Source: Sipunculus nudus (lineage: Eukaryota > Annelida > Sipuncula > Golfingiida > Sipunculidae). From it: 64,000 nucleotides of DNA. The DNA lies in contig CM049307.1 in the NCBI GenBank assembly GCA_026874595.1, positions 9,945,579 through 10,009,578 on the forward strand, read 5' to 3'. Made by a program: the position numbers and the translations under genes. Within the stretch, counting starts at the first letter, position 1, and each line of letters begins with the position of its first letter. Shown one piece after another: positions 14,101-27,100 of this stretch. The notes under the pieces are model-generated. The model saw nothing but the letters and a program-made list of their open reading frames with translations. It ran no database searches and was not told where the DNA came from.

Positions 14101-17100
14101 ATTAATACGTTTAAAAGTGTAGGAAATCACCTTTACTTAATGTTAATGTGATAGGAGGTGATGTACTGATATATGTGTACCGCTGATGCAGTGTACAATG
14201 TTAACATGGGGTGAATATGTTAACGAGCCAATGTCCAATATGAGCTTGCGATTTTGAGGGTGTAGTGGTAACAATAGTGATCGGGGTGGTCTCCATGGTG
14301 ATACAGGTAATAATTAGCTTTGTGATTAATGTATGCAGGTAAACACCAAACGCGATACTACTGGCGCTTGTTGTTCGCATGTGTTTTTAATTTATTTCCA
14401 GTTAACTTTCAGTGACCAATATAGATTTTTAGAATATCAAGGAATGAATTCCTTAATTTTACCAAATGAATAATTTGTGTTTTACCAAAAATAAAGGTTG
14501 TTCAACACATTCTATTGCAGTTTTGGTACTTTCGTACTATCGGTTAAGTCAATGTCTACAGACCAGTTTTGTCCTTTATTATAATTATTTGACGTCGGCC
14601 TAACTAAAATTATGTCACGGAACTCCTTTGCGGCCTGGTGTCGGATATGAACCTTATTGGTCTTGAACTGTCTGTAATGATATTTTTCGAAGGGGCTGTC
14701 GCAAAACAATGTAACATCAACCACGACTGTATATGCAGAGGGTAAACGTGCACAGACATCTGTCGTACCGGAATGACATTAAACTTACATCAAGTGCAAA
14801 ATAATAAAAGATCATCAAACTAGTACCGTCCATGTAGTTTATAATGTATGTTATTGGCTAACAACAAAACGTAGTTTTTCATATCATACACTAATGAATG
14901 TGTGATTTAATCCTGGTTAAATTGTTAATAGACTAAATATCTGACATATCTCCGCGGGAAACAGCCGGGTTTCCTTGCAATATTGACAGGGAACAAAGTA
15001 TGAAGGTCGTCGTAAATATCTTACAATATTTATCCAACACATCAAACGACCAATGTTGTGTACGTAAAGTTATTCGTGAGAGTAATAAACTGATACTGGG
15101 GATGATTCCCTCAAACTAAAAATCTTTATAATATCCAAATATTATGTAATTTTACGGACTAAACATGTTAACATGTTAATTTTTATGGAAATTATTGAAT
15201 TTAACTGTAATGATTGCTTTAATTTGCATGCTTTAATCCGTCTACAAAGATCCTTTTTTAATACTACACATAAATATATGCATGAAAATGGTAGATAAAT
15301 ATCTATCTATGGTATGATAGGATAGCAGAAGCTGCATGGGGTGGAAAAGAGGCAGTATTAATATCCCTGAAAAAGTTGAAAACCTTTAAATTGCTTTAAA
15401 TTGACGTTGTTTATTTTTTTAAGATGAATACAGCTGAGACTTTACACATGTTATGCGTTTATCGGAGTCTTAATATTGCAAGGCCTAGTTGGTTGGATTT
15501 TATCGGGTTATGTCAATAATAGACAGCTCATGAAGCCTGTTCCTAGAATCAAGCTTTGGAGCTGCACATAGTATCCCAGCAGGCGCAGATTTAAAACTTA
15601 GTTGTAAGAACTGAATGGTGGTGGAGCCACATATTAATAGAATGCCTGGCCACATAATCACGTGTGTTGGAGTGTTCACCGAGTTATCAAAGATAACACG
15701 GGACCTAGTGTGGCAACTACTTGATAACGCCATGCCTGTCCAACCTGACTTCTCCCACGATCCCCTAATCACCAAATAAGGACATGGCCGGCACGTTACT
15801 GAGATAATTTTCCCTGGTATAATGGGCTGGACGAGGTCGAACAAGGAAAGAGGATTCGTCGTGGCTTCTGGGATACTGTCTATGCGAGTCCAAAGGCAAC
15901 ACCTTATAAACAGGCTCTTAATATTCCTTGAAGGCGTTTTTTTTTTTTTGTTTTTTGTTTATATGCGTTTTTTTTGTTTTGTTTTTTGTTTATATACCAC
16001 ATATGCTCTAGCCTTTGGTAGCCGTAGTCTTATTTCATACGTAACGGCTATGTCACCCAGGCCCTGAGAACTACGTGTGGTTTGAGGTGACGTGAAAGCT
16101 AAGACAGCGCCGCAAATATCTGCCAAGCTGTACACCAGCGCTCACTGAGTGATTTACTTGATATAACTAACATTAGCTCAGCCATCTTCGGATAGGATTA
16201 AACCAATGCAGATTATGTGAAGCAAGTTAATGCTTACAGTACATTTCATTTAATATACGGTGAAAAATCCTTATCGGGCAATTCTATAAAGTTAGTCCCA
16301 CTTTTTCCTTCTTTTTATTTTAGTTGTGCTCTTGTCGTCTGGACCTCCATAACGTGGGCAGCTCTATAAAATGGATAGTTTTGCCAAGTGCCTTAAGTAT
16401 AGAGGTTTCACTGTATATTTAGTAAAAAATATTAACACATCTTTAACAATAATCTATATGCCTAAGCGATGAAATCAGCATACCTCGAGGTAATTACGAC
16501 CGGGCTTGACCGTCTTTGTTTTCTACAAGCAGAGTGATGCAAGACACCTTTCTTATTAAGCTAAATTAAAGAGTTAATTAAGACCCTGTTTACTTTCGTA
16601 ATATTTATATACTGTGGTCTCGATTAATGTGCCGGACAATTAAAGGCACTAGCATATTACCCGTTCAACGGATTTATATGACCCAAATAATTAAAATTAA
16701 TATTAAAGACAAAAAATATTCAAATACAAGTACATATTGATTGCAATTCAAATACACTTTGTTTACAAACTTGCAAAATATAGATAAACTGGGCTGGCGA
16801 ATGTTTTGTGTGGCATATCAATATGTGACGTAAAACCCTTGTAATGGTCATAGCTTGAGGGGTTTGGAAAGAAAAGAGTTTAACAAGTTCCTTCAACAAT
16901 AGCTCCTAGCGGGATGAAAGATGAATGATGATTTGAATATTGACCGTAATGTAAATTAAAAAAAATATATTTCAGATTGTTCTGATGCCAGTGACCACGG
17001 ACTACTTGCACTGTCACTGCTATTCGCCAACAGAGGGCGCTGCGTTACGTTTCGGGTAATTGCTTCTATATGTGTATTTCCAAACGTTATTAAATATTCT

Positions 17101-17640
17101 TCTATGGAAGTAAGTTGTGTCGCTAGTAAAAATCTAAAACTCCCGATGTCAGTAGTACTAAGCACACCCAAAATACTCCTTATCAGAGAGGAAAGATTCG
17201 TAGGAAGGCGTAAACTTGGAGGAAACCGTGGAGCGCCATCTGTTAGTCGACAATGGAGTTATTACAACAGATGATAGAATCAAACATTTTGACAAGAAGG
17301 ACCACACGCGTAAAGAGACGCCGTATGCAGTCTAGGAACTGGCGAAGAAAACATAAAAGGAAAGGGAAGCAATACCCTTTTACAATCAATCCAGCATCTG
17401 GAGGTGATCTGTAGACTATTTTGGAATATGAGACTTGGGTAGGACAACTGACATCATCATCAAGACCAATCAAACGGAGACAACCCTGTTGTTTCCCCAT
17501 GGTGTATTCGTAGCAGGTCTTCAGACAAGTGAGGACATTCCCCCGGAACGAACTTGTATCCCGCGATTACTTTTTTTCACATGGGTTCCGCCGCGGGGTT
17601 CTTCCATGAAGAACTACTCTGAAACTGCTGGGGGGGGGGG
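11151..17640. other. intergenic region 3' of galactokinase, no gene recognised
   Basis: This begins with the 3' UTR of galactokinase. A possible ATTAAA polyadenylation signal lies at 11798-11803, but it is weak evidence. The remainder is AT-rich. A 114-residue minus-strand frame at 15500-15844 and several shorter frames have no recognisable domain and no matching splice partners. A T-rich low-complexity block with a short internal duplication (GTTTTTTGTTTATAT) lies at about 15939-15998. I see no RNA gene here. Confidence 0.5.
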
Positions 17641-17649
17641 ATCTTTCTG

Positions 17650-18770
17650 AAACCAGGCATCAATATAGGAACACTTTGGGACTGGTGCCAGAGTCTACAA
17701 CCTTTTTCATGTGGTGTCCGTTCATGCGTCTGTTCATGTAGTGGTTTAATGTACTGGCTTGGATTTTATTTGTTACCCCAGACAGATTGCGGCACCTGCT
17801 ACCGTTTTCACGTGGTGCTTGTTCGTGCGTCTACTTTTGGTGAAAATCACACAGATCTCAGAAGTGATTTGACGTAACGGCCTGAATTCGTTAGATCTTA
17901 TAAAGTGTTATCTCATAACCAATATCCAAAACTGGTGGCGCAATCTATTACATTTTGCGTGAAGTCCATCCGCGTATCTATTTTTTTTTGTGAAAATCGC
18001 ACCTCTCTCAGTGGTCGGAAATGTCAACCAAAAATTTTGCTCGTCCATATATTCTTGATAGGATTATTTCGTTCCCCGGACTGGTAGCGCCACCTGCAAT
18101 CGTTTTCACGTGGTTCCCATCCGTTCATCAGTTATTGTTACGGGTAAAAATCAAACATCTCGGGAGTGGTTTAATGTATCAGCCTGATATTTCGCATGCC
18201 CATCAACTTTGGCTAGTTTTCTCGAACACAAGATAGGAGGCGTCACCTTTAATCTCGTTTACATCCATACACATATCTCAAGAGTGGTTAAAATTATTTG
18301 CTTGAAATTTTGCCGCGCCATCTACAAGAGTTTTTGCGTGACAGCCATCTGTGCATCTATTTTTGGTGACAACCACACATATCTCAGGAGTGTGTTTTGA
18401 CGTAACAGCCTAAAATGTTACATATCAATAGATTTTGTGCAACTTTATTCCTCATGCAAGACAGTTGGTGCCACCTACAACCTTTGTCCACCTGTGCTTC
18501 TATCTTTGGTAACAATCACACATATCTCAGGAGTTTTGTTCCACGTATCAGCCTAAAATGTGGCATGTCAAAACTCTTGTATAGCTGAATCTTGTACAAA
18601 GACTGGCGGTGTTAAATACAGTAATTTTGCCCGTGCCTCTTTGAATACTTTGTCATATCCGATGCCAGAAATTTGGAGTGCTCCAACGTCCGGAGAAATT
18701 CTATTCTTCATTCGCAAGATACACGTGGTCGTGTGTCGCCTTCCCATATTCTAGTTATGATAATCCAACT
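17650..18770. repeat. degenerate ~150-bp tandem repeat array
   Basis: A unit with GCCACCTRCAA, TTTTCACGTGG, a CATCCGTNCATC block, GTGAAAATCACACATATCTC and GTATCAGCCTGA recurs roughly every 150 bases, for example near 17790, 17938, 18090, 18240-18317 and 18470. Copies are strongly diverged and carry small deletions. Open frames over it are repeat translations rather than genes. A (TA)n tract follows at 18776-18834. It probably belongs to the same style of non-autonomous repeat as the one at 4526-6055. Confidence 0.65.
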
Positions 18771-18772
18771 TC

Positions 18773-18775
<3 letters not shown>

Positions 18776-18834
<59 letters not shown>
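18776..18834. repeat. (TA)n microsatellite
   Basis: About 58 bases of pure TA dinucleotide adjoin the right side of the degenerate tandem array. Confidence 0.95.
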
Positions 18835-18840
<6 letters not shown>

Positions 18841-20702
18841 GACAATATTTTAATACTTTTCCGTTAATACAATACTTTTAAAACTCAAGTAACTAAGAAT
18901 GAACAATTGTCTTGCATATATTTTATTTGAAATTATCTTTGGGTGTACATAAGGACAAAATTTGTACGAATACATCAAAATATCATTACTGAGTGATTGA
19001 TACCTATTGCATATATACCTATGTGATAATTACCTAAATATAAGATAGTACAGTCAACCTTTTATAACTGCCGAGCCTGTTTGCTGTAAGAGCGTTTATG
19101 CTATGACTTCTCTTTCAGAAAGCATATACAGAGGAACCTCCCAAGTATGGTAACAGGAGGAATCTGGAGATTTGTCCACAATAGACAACTGTCCATATTA
19201 AAGAGGTTAAACAAGCCTGAAGCTCCTTGTCACGGGTCCGCCTCATCTCTGACAAATAATTTAAGATAATTGTGAAGTGTATAACGGCATCTTTAATCGG
19301 ACACACGCACACATAGGCCCCGCACTGAATAATGCCTGTCAAAGCAATATGGAGTCCCTGGGGGGAGACCTTGTGAGGCTCAAATTCAGTAGCATCTGAT
19401 CGTATGCAGCAAAACACGCTTGTCTTTTTTATAAACTCGATGAAAGCAGAACACTGGGGGAATTTAAGTATTCACAGGAAGATCGTTATGTATATTTATT
19501 TCATAAAATATATGTAATGAACAAAGACTTCCCAACAGAATTCTCGTAGCATTCGTTTCATCGTTATGTACAAAATCAGAACAGATCTTTCTATCTTTAC
19601 ACATAAATGATTAATGTTTTCTTGGTGGCGGAAGACTAAGGCTGGAATGCAACCCGCTGAGTATAAATGTATAAATCCGCCACTGACAATGAGTTTTGCA
19701 GACTCCTTTTTCACACTCTGTTTAACTAACCAGAATCTTCACTGAACTCGCAGCTTTATTCCTTGTTAACGGTTGAGTTGGATTTCCTTATCAGTAGCTC
19801 GAGCGTCCGTAGTGTAACAGGCTGGTTCCCGTGAAAGTAGGTTTTTCTTATATGTGTGTACCGTATATTTAAATAAAATTTAATATATGTATAAAACTTT
19901 CAGAAACATCTCTACATCTCTACTGCATCCATGAACAACGTGTTAATAGACAAATAAAGTTGTTGATTGTAGCAAGGATTGAATGACTTGGATATCGGAT
20001 TATGTAGCCGACAGTCTGTGTTTATAGGGTACTAAGGCTCTGTCTTGGATTACATGTTATTCTATTAGGATGAGAATATTTCCACAGATATACACTCGGT
20101 TGTAGTGAAACATTTCTGAGTATTCAAATGAAAACAAATGACAAAGGTATAAAAAAATGTACACTCATTTGTACTGAACCAGCATCCATGAATGACTGAG
20201 ATATTTAAGGATACACATTCAGTTGTAGTGAACGTTTCTGGTAAAGTGTAAAAGACTACGAAAATAATCATGAATTTAATGGACGCAGTGACTGTTGGTA
20301 CATAATGAGCATTGAATCTGATGAGATTCACACGACAACTGTCAACATATTTACTTCCCTTTGTGCAGTACATACATGTACATGACTTAGAAACTTACAA
20401 AAGCATTATATACCGTCAATGATGGCGTGTAAAACGTCTATGCACCAACTTTTGATTATAAAGGCAGTATGAGTAGCTTGATGCACAAGCGATGATATAA
20501 AGATACATGAAATTTGGGCTTGTTTAGGGCCAGAAAATGCACAAATGCTAATCCGCATCACCAGAAGGTGTAGATCATAAAATCCTTTTAAAATCCCCGC
20601 CCTTCATGTAACACTGGAAAACGAAGGTGTGCACGTCACTCTGTTGCAAGGCAACCATTCCAGGGATCATTGGTCAAACGACAAGGCTGACGTGAGATGT
20701 CA
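18835..20702. other. intergenic / 3' flank of the receptor gene
   Basis: This lies downstream of the receptor stop codon (minus strand), so the part next to 20702 is its 3' UTR. A minus-strand AATAAA occurs near 19752 and might be the polyadenylation signal, but nothing proves use. Between about 20080 and 20240 a short motif (ACACTCGGTTGTAGTGAA and variants) occurs three times at roughly 65-base spacing. No coding signal was recognised. Confidence 0.45.
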
Positions 20703-23700
20703 CTATAATCTTGTGGCCATCGTGGGGGACGCCTCCGGAGGTTGTAGCTGTCTGAGAATTTCTTCGAAGTCTGGTCTGTCCAGTGGCTGAGGGCGCCAGC
20801 AGGACGCCATTATGGAGTACCTGTATGTATGAAATGTGTATATTATTTATAACGTGAACATAACCTTGGTCTGTCTGCGTGTCAAGATGGCATTCACTTA
20901 AGCTCTATGAGAAAACTATGAGAAAACTCGAATTGCTAAGGCCCATGCGTTCACTGGACGGACCATTCTTGGCCCTGTGTCAATGCCCAGGTGGCAGTAT
21001 ACGGCAACAAACGTCTTTACAGGGGTCGGTCTACGTGGAATGATTTAGGACGATGTAACGTGACTGGTCACGCTCAGACGTAATAGTGGTTAATTGAAAA
21101 CATTACGTCAAATAAGTCCGAAATATTTACCCTACCGGTTCATTTGAGTAGTTATTGAATTGGCCGCTAGGCGACAGCACACATAAAGACGAGTGCCTCC
21201 GCGATACGAGAAAGCTTCCACAAAGTAAAACAACACGTCTCCAGTTTGTTACAAGCATGAATAAGGCCGAGTCTGGACCGGTGTACACGTTTCGTTCAAA
21301 CAGTTTGTGTGCATTACAATTTAGATTAAAATGGATCTAGCATGTCTATACCTTCAATCCCTCACCCCGCCGTCCTCTGCTGTAGATGTTGTTTGCGTAC
21401 TAACATATATGACTTTGCTAACTAAAGGCCCGATATAATATGCATACAATGAACAAAGTGTGACTTACAAGATGTCGGCACAGCCGGGTGGGCGCGTCAG
21501 CGTCTTGCCATCTCTCACCATTGGACCAACGTTTGCATTTGAAACATCCTTGTAAGGCTGACTTCCACATGTGTGGATTTCCCAAAGCACAACTCCAAAA
21601 GACCACTATCAAAATCAGAAATTAAATATGCAAAGTTAGGAATATGGTTGTTTTCCGTGAATTATTCGTAAAATATATTTAAAATACATTTATTCCTGGT
21701 GATCCTGTCGATGGTAAATTGCAAACCAATATAGTGAGAAATGACTAACCAATTTTAACTTTAAACAGAAGTTTAGATTATGTTATAAATCAATGTAAGA
21801 CTTTTATAACTTTTGGAAACTCATTGGATATAACTGATATACGAAACGAAAGTTAATTGACTTACGACGTCTGATTTCATGGTAAATTTTTCATGAATAA
21901 AGTTTTCTGGAGCCATCCATCGAACTGGTACAGGTCGACTATACGGAGTAACTAGCCAGTAATCTTCGCTGAAGAAATCACGTGACAACGCAGCATCTCC
22001 TACTTGTATTTCATGATCTCTGGAAACCCTGGATGATAAAAATCAGACTACTTAGAGAACGTAACCAGTCAATTGATTTCCAAAGAGCGTAAGAGTATAA
22101 TGTGACTGTCTTACAGAAGAAAAAACACTTTCCCGGTTCTTGGTACTGTAAGCATGGTTTCGTTTTAGCCAAATTTGACAACGCTGACGCATTTAAATGA
22201 GTGTCAAGGAAAGCGACGTAACATTTGTAACACATCTGTCAGTTCCCATTTATAACATATAAATAAGATGTATGATTATCTAATGTTAAATAGATTTTAA
22301 AATTCAACGGACGGACGACCTTTTTCTTGATGACATTACCATATGTTACGTGTCGCCAGATCAGAATGCACGATGCCAACGGATGCAATGAACGCCATTC
22401 CACTGGCGATCTGCCGACACACAGACTGTATATTACTCTTTATCAGTCCCTGAAACAAACATGAAAACAAAATCAGACACGGAGCCACGAAATAATCTCA
22501 CTGCAGTCAGCCTCCTGTTAATAACTGCATTGTAGTGCGCTTGTGAGCAGATGTACCTGGTATGAGCGCAATGTTGTACTTACATAATTAATTCATTATT
22601 TATTTATTGGCATTAATTTATTTATATTAATTTATCTTATCCTAGTAAATAAGTTAATATTACAAAAAAAATCATCCATATAAAAAAAACTTTTCGTGGA
22701 CACCAACAAGAATGTTTCTCCCGTAACTAGTTCATTAATTGCATAACATCAAATTTTTGAGGGTTGTACTCTTGTCTGCAAATCAAACAATTTTGCGAAA
22801 TTGTCCAAAGAACTGATTTACCGGCTGTGCTCCTCTGAGATCTTCACTCAGTATTATGTTGGGGTGATTTGTATTTGAAGTTTTCTTGTTAAGATTGTCA
22901 TATCACTTACAAATGTACAGTTTGTAAAAGTTTCTAGCACGTACAATTAAACACTTAAAAAATAATATCGACCTACCTTCCCTTCCTCCGTGGTGAGAAA
23001 CCCATGAAGGTTTCCCAGAACGTAGGGAAAAATTGCGTGTGGCACACTGTCTAGGCCGATTGTCACGCCACACAGCGGCAGAACGTTTGGATGCTGTGCG
23101 TCTTTCAGTCGCGTGCTGTCTTGTAGGAAAACGGATATACAATCCACCGTCATCTCAGACCCTGAAACCGTCATATGATCTCGACTTTTGAAACAGTATA
23201 TGATCTACATGTTTGTACTAGTCATATGATCTATTCTGTATATTAAGTAGTAACGAGTTAACCTTATCCATTTGCCATAATGACAGTTTTAAATAAAAAT
23301 GGTGTTGCACTTTCAGGTGTGGCGCGACAATATATACATCTACTAAAATATGTCGGAAAAGGAGGATGAATTCAATCCCTGTCTCCAAATCATACTGGTG
23401 GCACTATGATATTTTTTAAACTGTTATTTGACATACAATTTTCCGCAAAAGACGTAAGAATGGTGTGTGCCAGAATATATTCAGCGCATTAACAGTTCGT
23501 AACCTGCACAAGCGTTTATATAAAAAAAAAACAAGCTGTGCACGAGTTTCCAGTAGGGCTACATATGATCTTTAGTGTGACACGAAAAAACAACATGTAC
23601 GTGACAAACTACCATTAAACCAGGAGTACTAAGACGCCGTACCTTTTAGTGACTTCACCATGACCTGTCTGGATTTGCTCTCAGTACACCGCAATATGGC

Positions 23701-24163
23701 GGAGGACAGCCTGCCTGTAAGACCTGCAAGTTTAAATTGCATATTATATATTTATATTTTACCATCTTAATCACACAGCGACATCTATGAACGATGACTG
23801 GCATCAAGTGTTCTGGTCTGTTATTTGGGCAAAGAAATGTCATAATTTTAATATCTTAAATGATAAATATGAATAAACATATATGCTTTATCATTAATGG
23901 TGGGTTTCCTACCGGAATTGTGTCTGACTTCACACTACATACCGACTCATCGGATCCGAGCAGAGCAGACGATGATTACGCCGAGTGCGCATTCTCGTTG
24001 AAATAGTGAACTTATTTACCTTCACGCAGAACTCTTAGAAACGTGACGTCCTCCGGTCTGATGCACCACAAGGTCAGCTCTATCTTCATACTCTGCTCCA
24101 GGGGCAGCTGAAGTAGGCGATTCTCAGGCAGCGCCACCGTGCGGATTCCGTTTTCACTTTTAT
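20703..24163 (-). CDS. receptor exons 14-20: kinase-like (pseudokinase) domain and C-tail
   Basis: Seven exons encode residues ~756-1064. By motif: glycine loop replaced by LREGRLSSAIL (residues ~802-811, one Gly left of three); the VAIK lysine is kept in VMVK (K824); the alphaC position reads QDSTRL, so Glu appears to be Asp; HPNVLPL follows; the catalytic loop is HSDLATRN (H917-N924, Asp and Asn kept, Arg lost); the DFG position is DAA (937-939); ALSRD and EDYW come next; then PVRWMAPE (APE kept), SDVWSFGV and the subdomain XI pattern CWRPQPLDRPDF. Human RYK similarly has an unusual DFG (DNA) and HKD. The pattern predicts weak or absent catalysis and a scaffold role (inference). The C-tail is only about a dozen residues and ends ATRL. 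The introns between exons 14 and 20 are short (about 0.3-0.9 kb) and hold nothing else I recognise. Confidence 0.92.
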
Positions 24164-27100
24164 CTGTGAAACAAAGCGGGTGTGAAGTGATACGCCATTT
24201 TGGGAAAATCCGTAAGATTTCCATGTACGAATTAAATACCCTTAGCATATAATAATTTTACATTTCAAGCATCAACTACATAATTACAAAAAAAACCTCA
24301 AAATATCGTTTGACAACATTTATATACGTTATTAGCAGGACCTGATAAAACTCAAATCTCTTGAGCAAACTGTTTAAGAGTAAAAATCGAATATTTAGAG
24401 TAAACAAATGAAAGAAAATGCACCATATACGAAATCTAACATCATGAAGTGAAATACTAAAGAATGTTTTAATGTACCGATCAAATGACTCTGCTAATGA
24501 ATCGTCACCCAAAAGAGAAACTCACAACGTGTAACAGAAGTCAGGGTGGAGACGGCGCTTGTGGTCACGTGGGAGCCGCCGTTAACAAGGTGGTTTTTAT
24601 CAGCCCGCTTGCGACGATGGCGCCATCTTTTGACAGCATAATGAAGGAGGATGACGAGGAATACCATGAAAAGTAGAGCGCTGAACAGCGCTAATCCAAT
24701 GATGAGAGCTAACCTCCGCATCTGATCAGGCGGCGCCGAGGCCTCCTCCGCCTCCTCCTCACGAACCAGACTCACCACACCAACCGCAAACACCAGGTTT
24801 CCCACCTCCACCTAGTCAAAATAAACACAAGGTCTGAATCCTACCTGATCATAAATAAACACAAGGTATTAATCCTACCTGATCATATATAAACACCTGG
24901 TATTAATCCTACCTGATCATAAATAAACAAAAGGTATAAATCCTATCTGATCATAAATAAACACAAGGTATTAATAATATCGATATATATTATGCATTCA
25001 ACTTTATGTCTTTTTTTTGTTTTGTTTATCTTCTAGATGGATTAACCAAAGGCTACTGAATCACTGAACTTTGAGGATTTTTACCACTATCGGTTAACAT
25101 CACATGCTTTTATCGTCTAGGGGCAAAAATATCTAGACCCATTCAATAAGGACATTTGGCAGCAAGTCATTTGGCGGCGCATCTGCAGCCAACCCTATCA
25201 GATTACATGTTTTTTTTTCTGTTTGTAAACATTGGCGCTTGTATACCGTGTTCAATGACAACTTGTAGATGAACAAAGCTCACGTATTCGTCATGGAGAC
25301 GTTATAAGAAGTAACCTTACTAACAAGCACTAGGGTCATTTTTTCTTCGGGGGGTGGGGGGTGGGGGGACTCGTAGGCATGGGGGGGGGGGTATCCAATA
25401 TTGGGAACTGTTTTCTTTTAATAAACACACACACACACATATATACATGTATATATATATATATATATATACACCCTGTATTGTATTGTTTGACATATTT
25501 CAAATATATATAACCCCTTCCTCCTGCTAACAGGGATTACATTAACATATACCAGAGTCACAAAGGAATCACATAAAAGGCGAGGTGAACAGCGGACTAA
25601 AATGACTTACGGTAACGTTGTACTCCGCTCTTTCTCCCAGAGATGCTGTGTCTATGGTGCACACCAGGTGGCGCCTCTGTAGGTAGATCGCAGTGCATGG
25701 TATTCCAAGGCCTTTTATCTTGTAATCAGTTTCCTGGGCCCCAAGGTCAAGATCCTTGCCCTGAAAGAATAATATTAAGTATATTACCTCTTGATGCTTG
25801 AAAAGTTATTTTCTGTTCCCTGCTTTTTAGCGTGGGTGTTTACTAATGGAAGCAGTCGCTAGTGGTCCAGAAATAAGAATTTGCAAGCTGTAGCTTAAGT
25901 AAATACTTTTCTTTTTTTCTGTGGAGTATTACATAAACCTGTTTTAGAGTACAATACCATAGTGTTCCACTGGTACGTGTTTTCTCTTATAGTTGACACG
26001 CTTCATGCATATCTAGGGAATCTGCAGTCTGTGCCGAATCGGTTTTCTTTCATCTGTATCACAAATATATTTACGAATATAGAGTAATTCCGAAAAAATT
26101 CTGAAAACTTCAAGCTTTCTGGGCAGTGTCCAAAAGGCATAAAAGATTATTATCTCGACCCTTTTTGTCATTAGCTCATTTTTTTTCAGACGGTGTTTTG
26201 ACATCTGTGGTATCTCATATCGTCCATGACGGTATAATCACGTAATACAATCATGGAGACGTCATTCCTGATTGTTGTAAAAGCGGCACATGTTCTGCTG
26301 ACTGCTGAGGTTGAAACATCCCACAAAGATGGAATCTACCAGTGTATGACGAGTAAACCATGTGACACAATCATGAAGACGTTATTTGTCATTGTTACAA
26401 GCATCCTGGCTGCCTGGTGAGGTGAAACGATGTTATGTTCATGTACTCTATATTACATCTGCCCCCCCCCCCCCTTCATCCCCAGTAATAACAGGAGACT
26501 GTAGTCCCAAGCATCACTGACCACAACTCATGCGTACATCACTAGTTACAATAACCTTGCAGACCTCGCAGTCTTGGTCTTTCATAAAAGGCATTATTCT
26601 ATAATTAACCATATTTTGTATATGTTTAACACTAAAAAAAGTCCAAAATATATTACTGGAGCACTTTCAAATACACTACACCCTACATGATCGACAGTAC
26701 CTTCGGTAAACGGCACCTTTTAATTATTCAGGGTGTTGGTTTACTGGTTTATAGAATTATAGGATTGTTAACTTGCTGGCGTAGTAATAACAAGATGAAC
26801 ATCCGATTTTCATGCTGTAGGTACACGCAACCTTGTAATTTGGTGTGTTACTTATTTCTGCTGTGTGTCACGATGGTTACATGAACATTGTATTGGTAAG
26901 TTGACATCCAATGCATCATGAAGTGTCAGATTAAAGGAACTGAAAGATATGTCTGTAAAGAGTTTAACAAAATTTTAACCCAAACGGCCATCAGGGAGTC
27001 ACATAGAGATCACATGGTAATATTTAACGAAAGTGCAGGGAGGTTCCTGCTGAATTTTGCACGGCTACTTTGTATATGAACTGTAATCAGCTCTCTGCCG

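Noticed and set aside
15500-15844. 114-residue minus-strand open frame in the intergenic region.
   Set aside because: No domain, no signal peptide and no splice partners; could be chance in a GC-richer patch.
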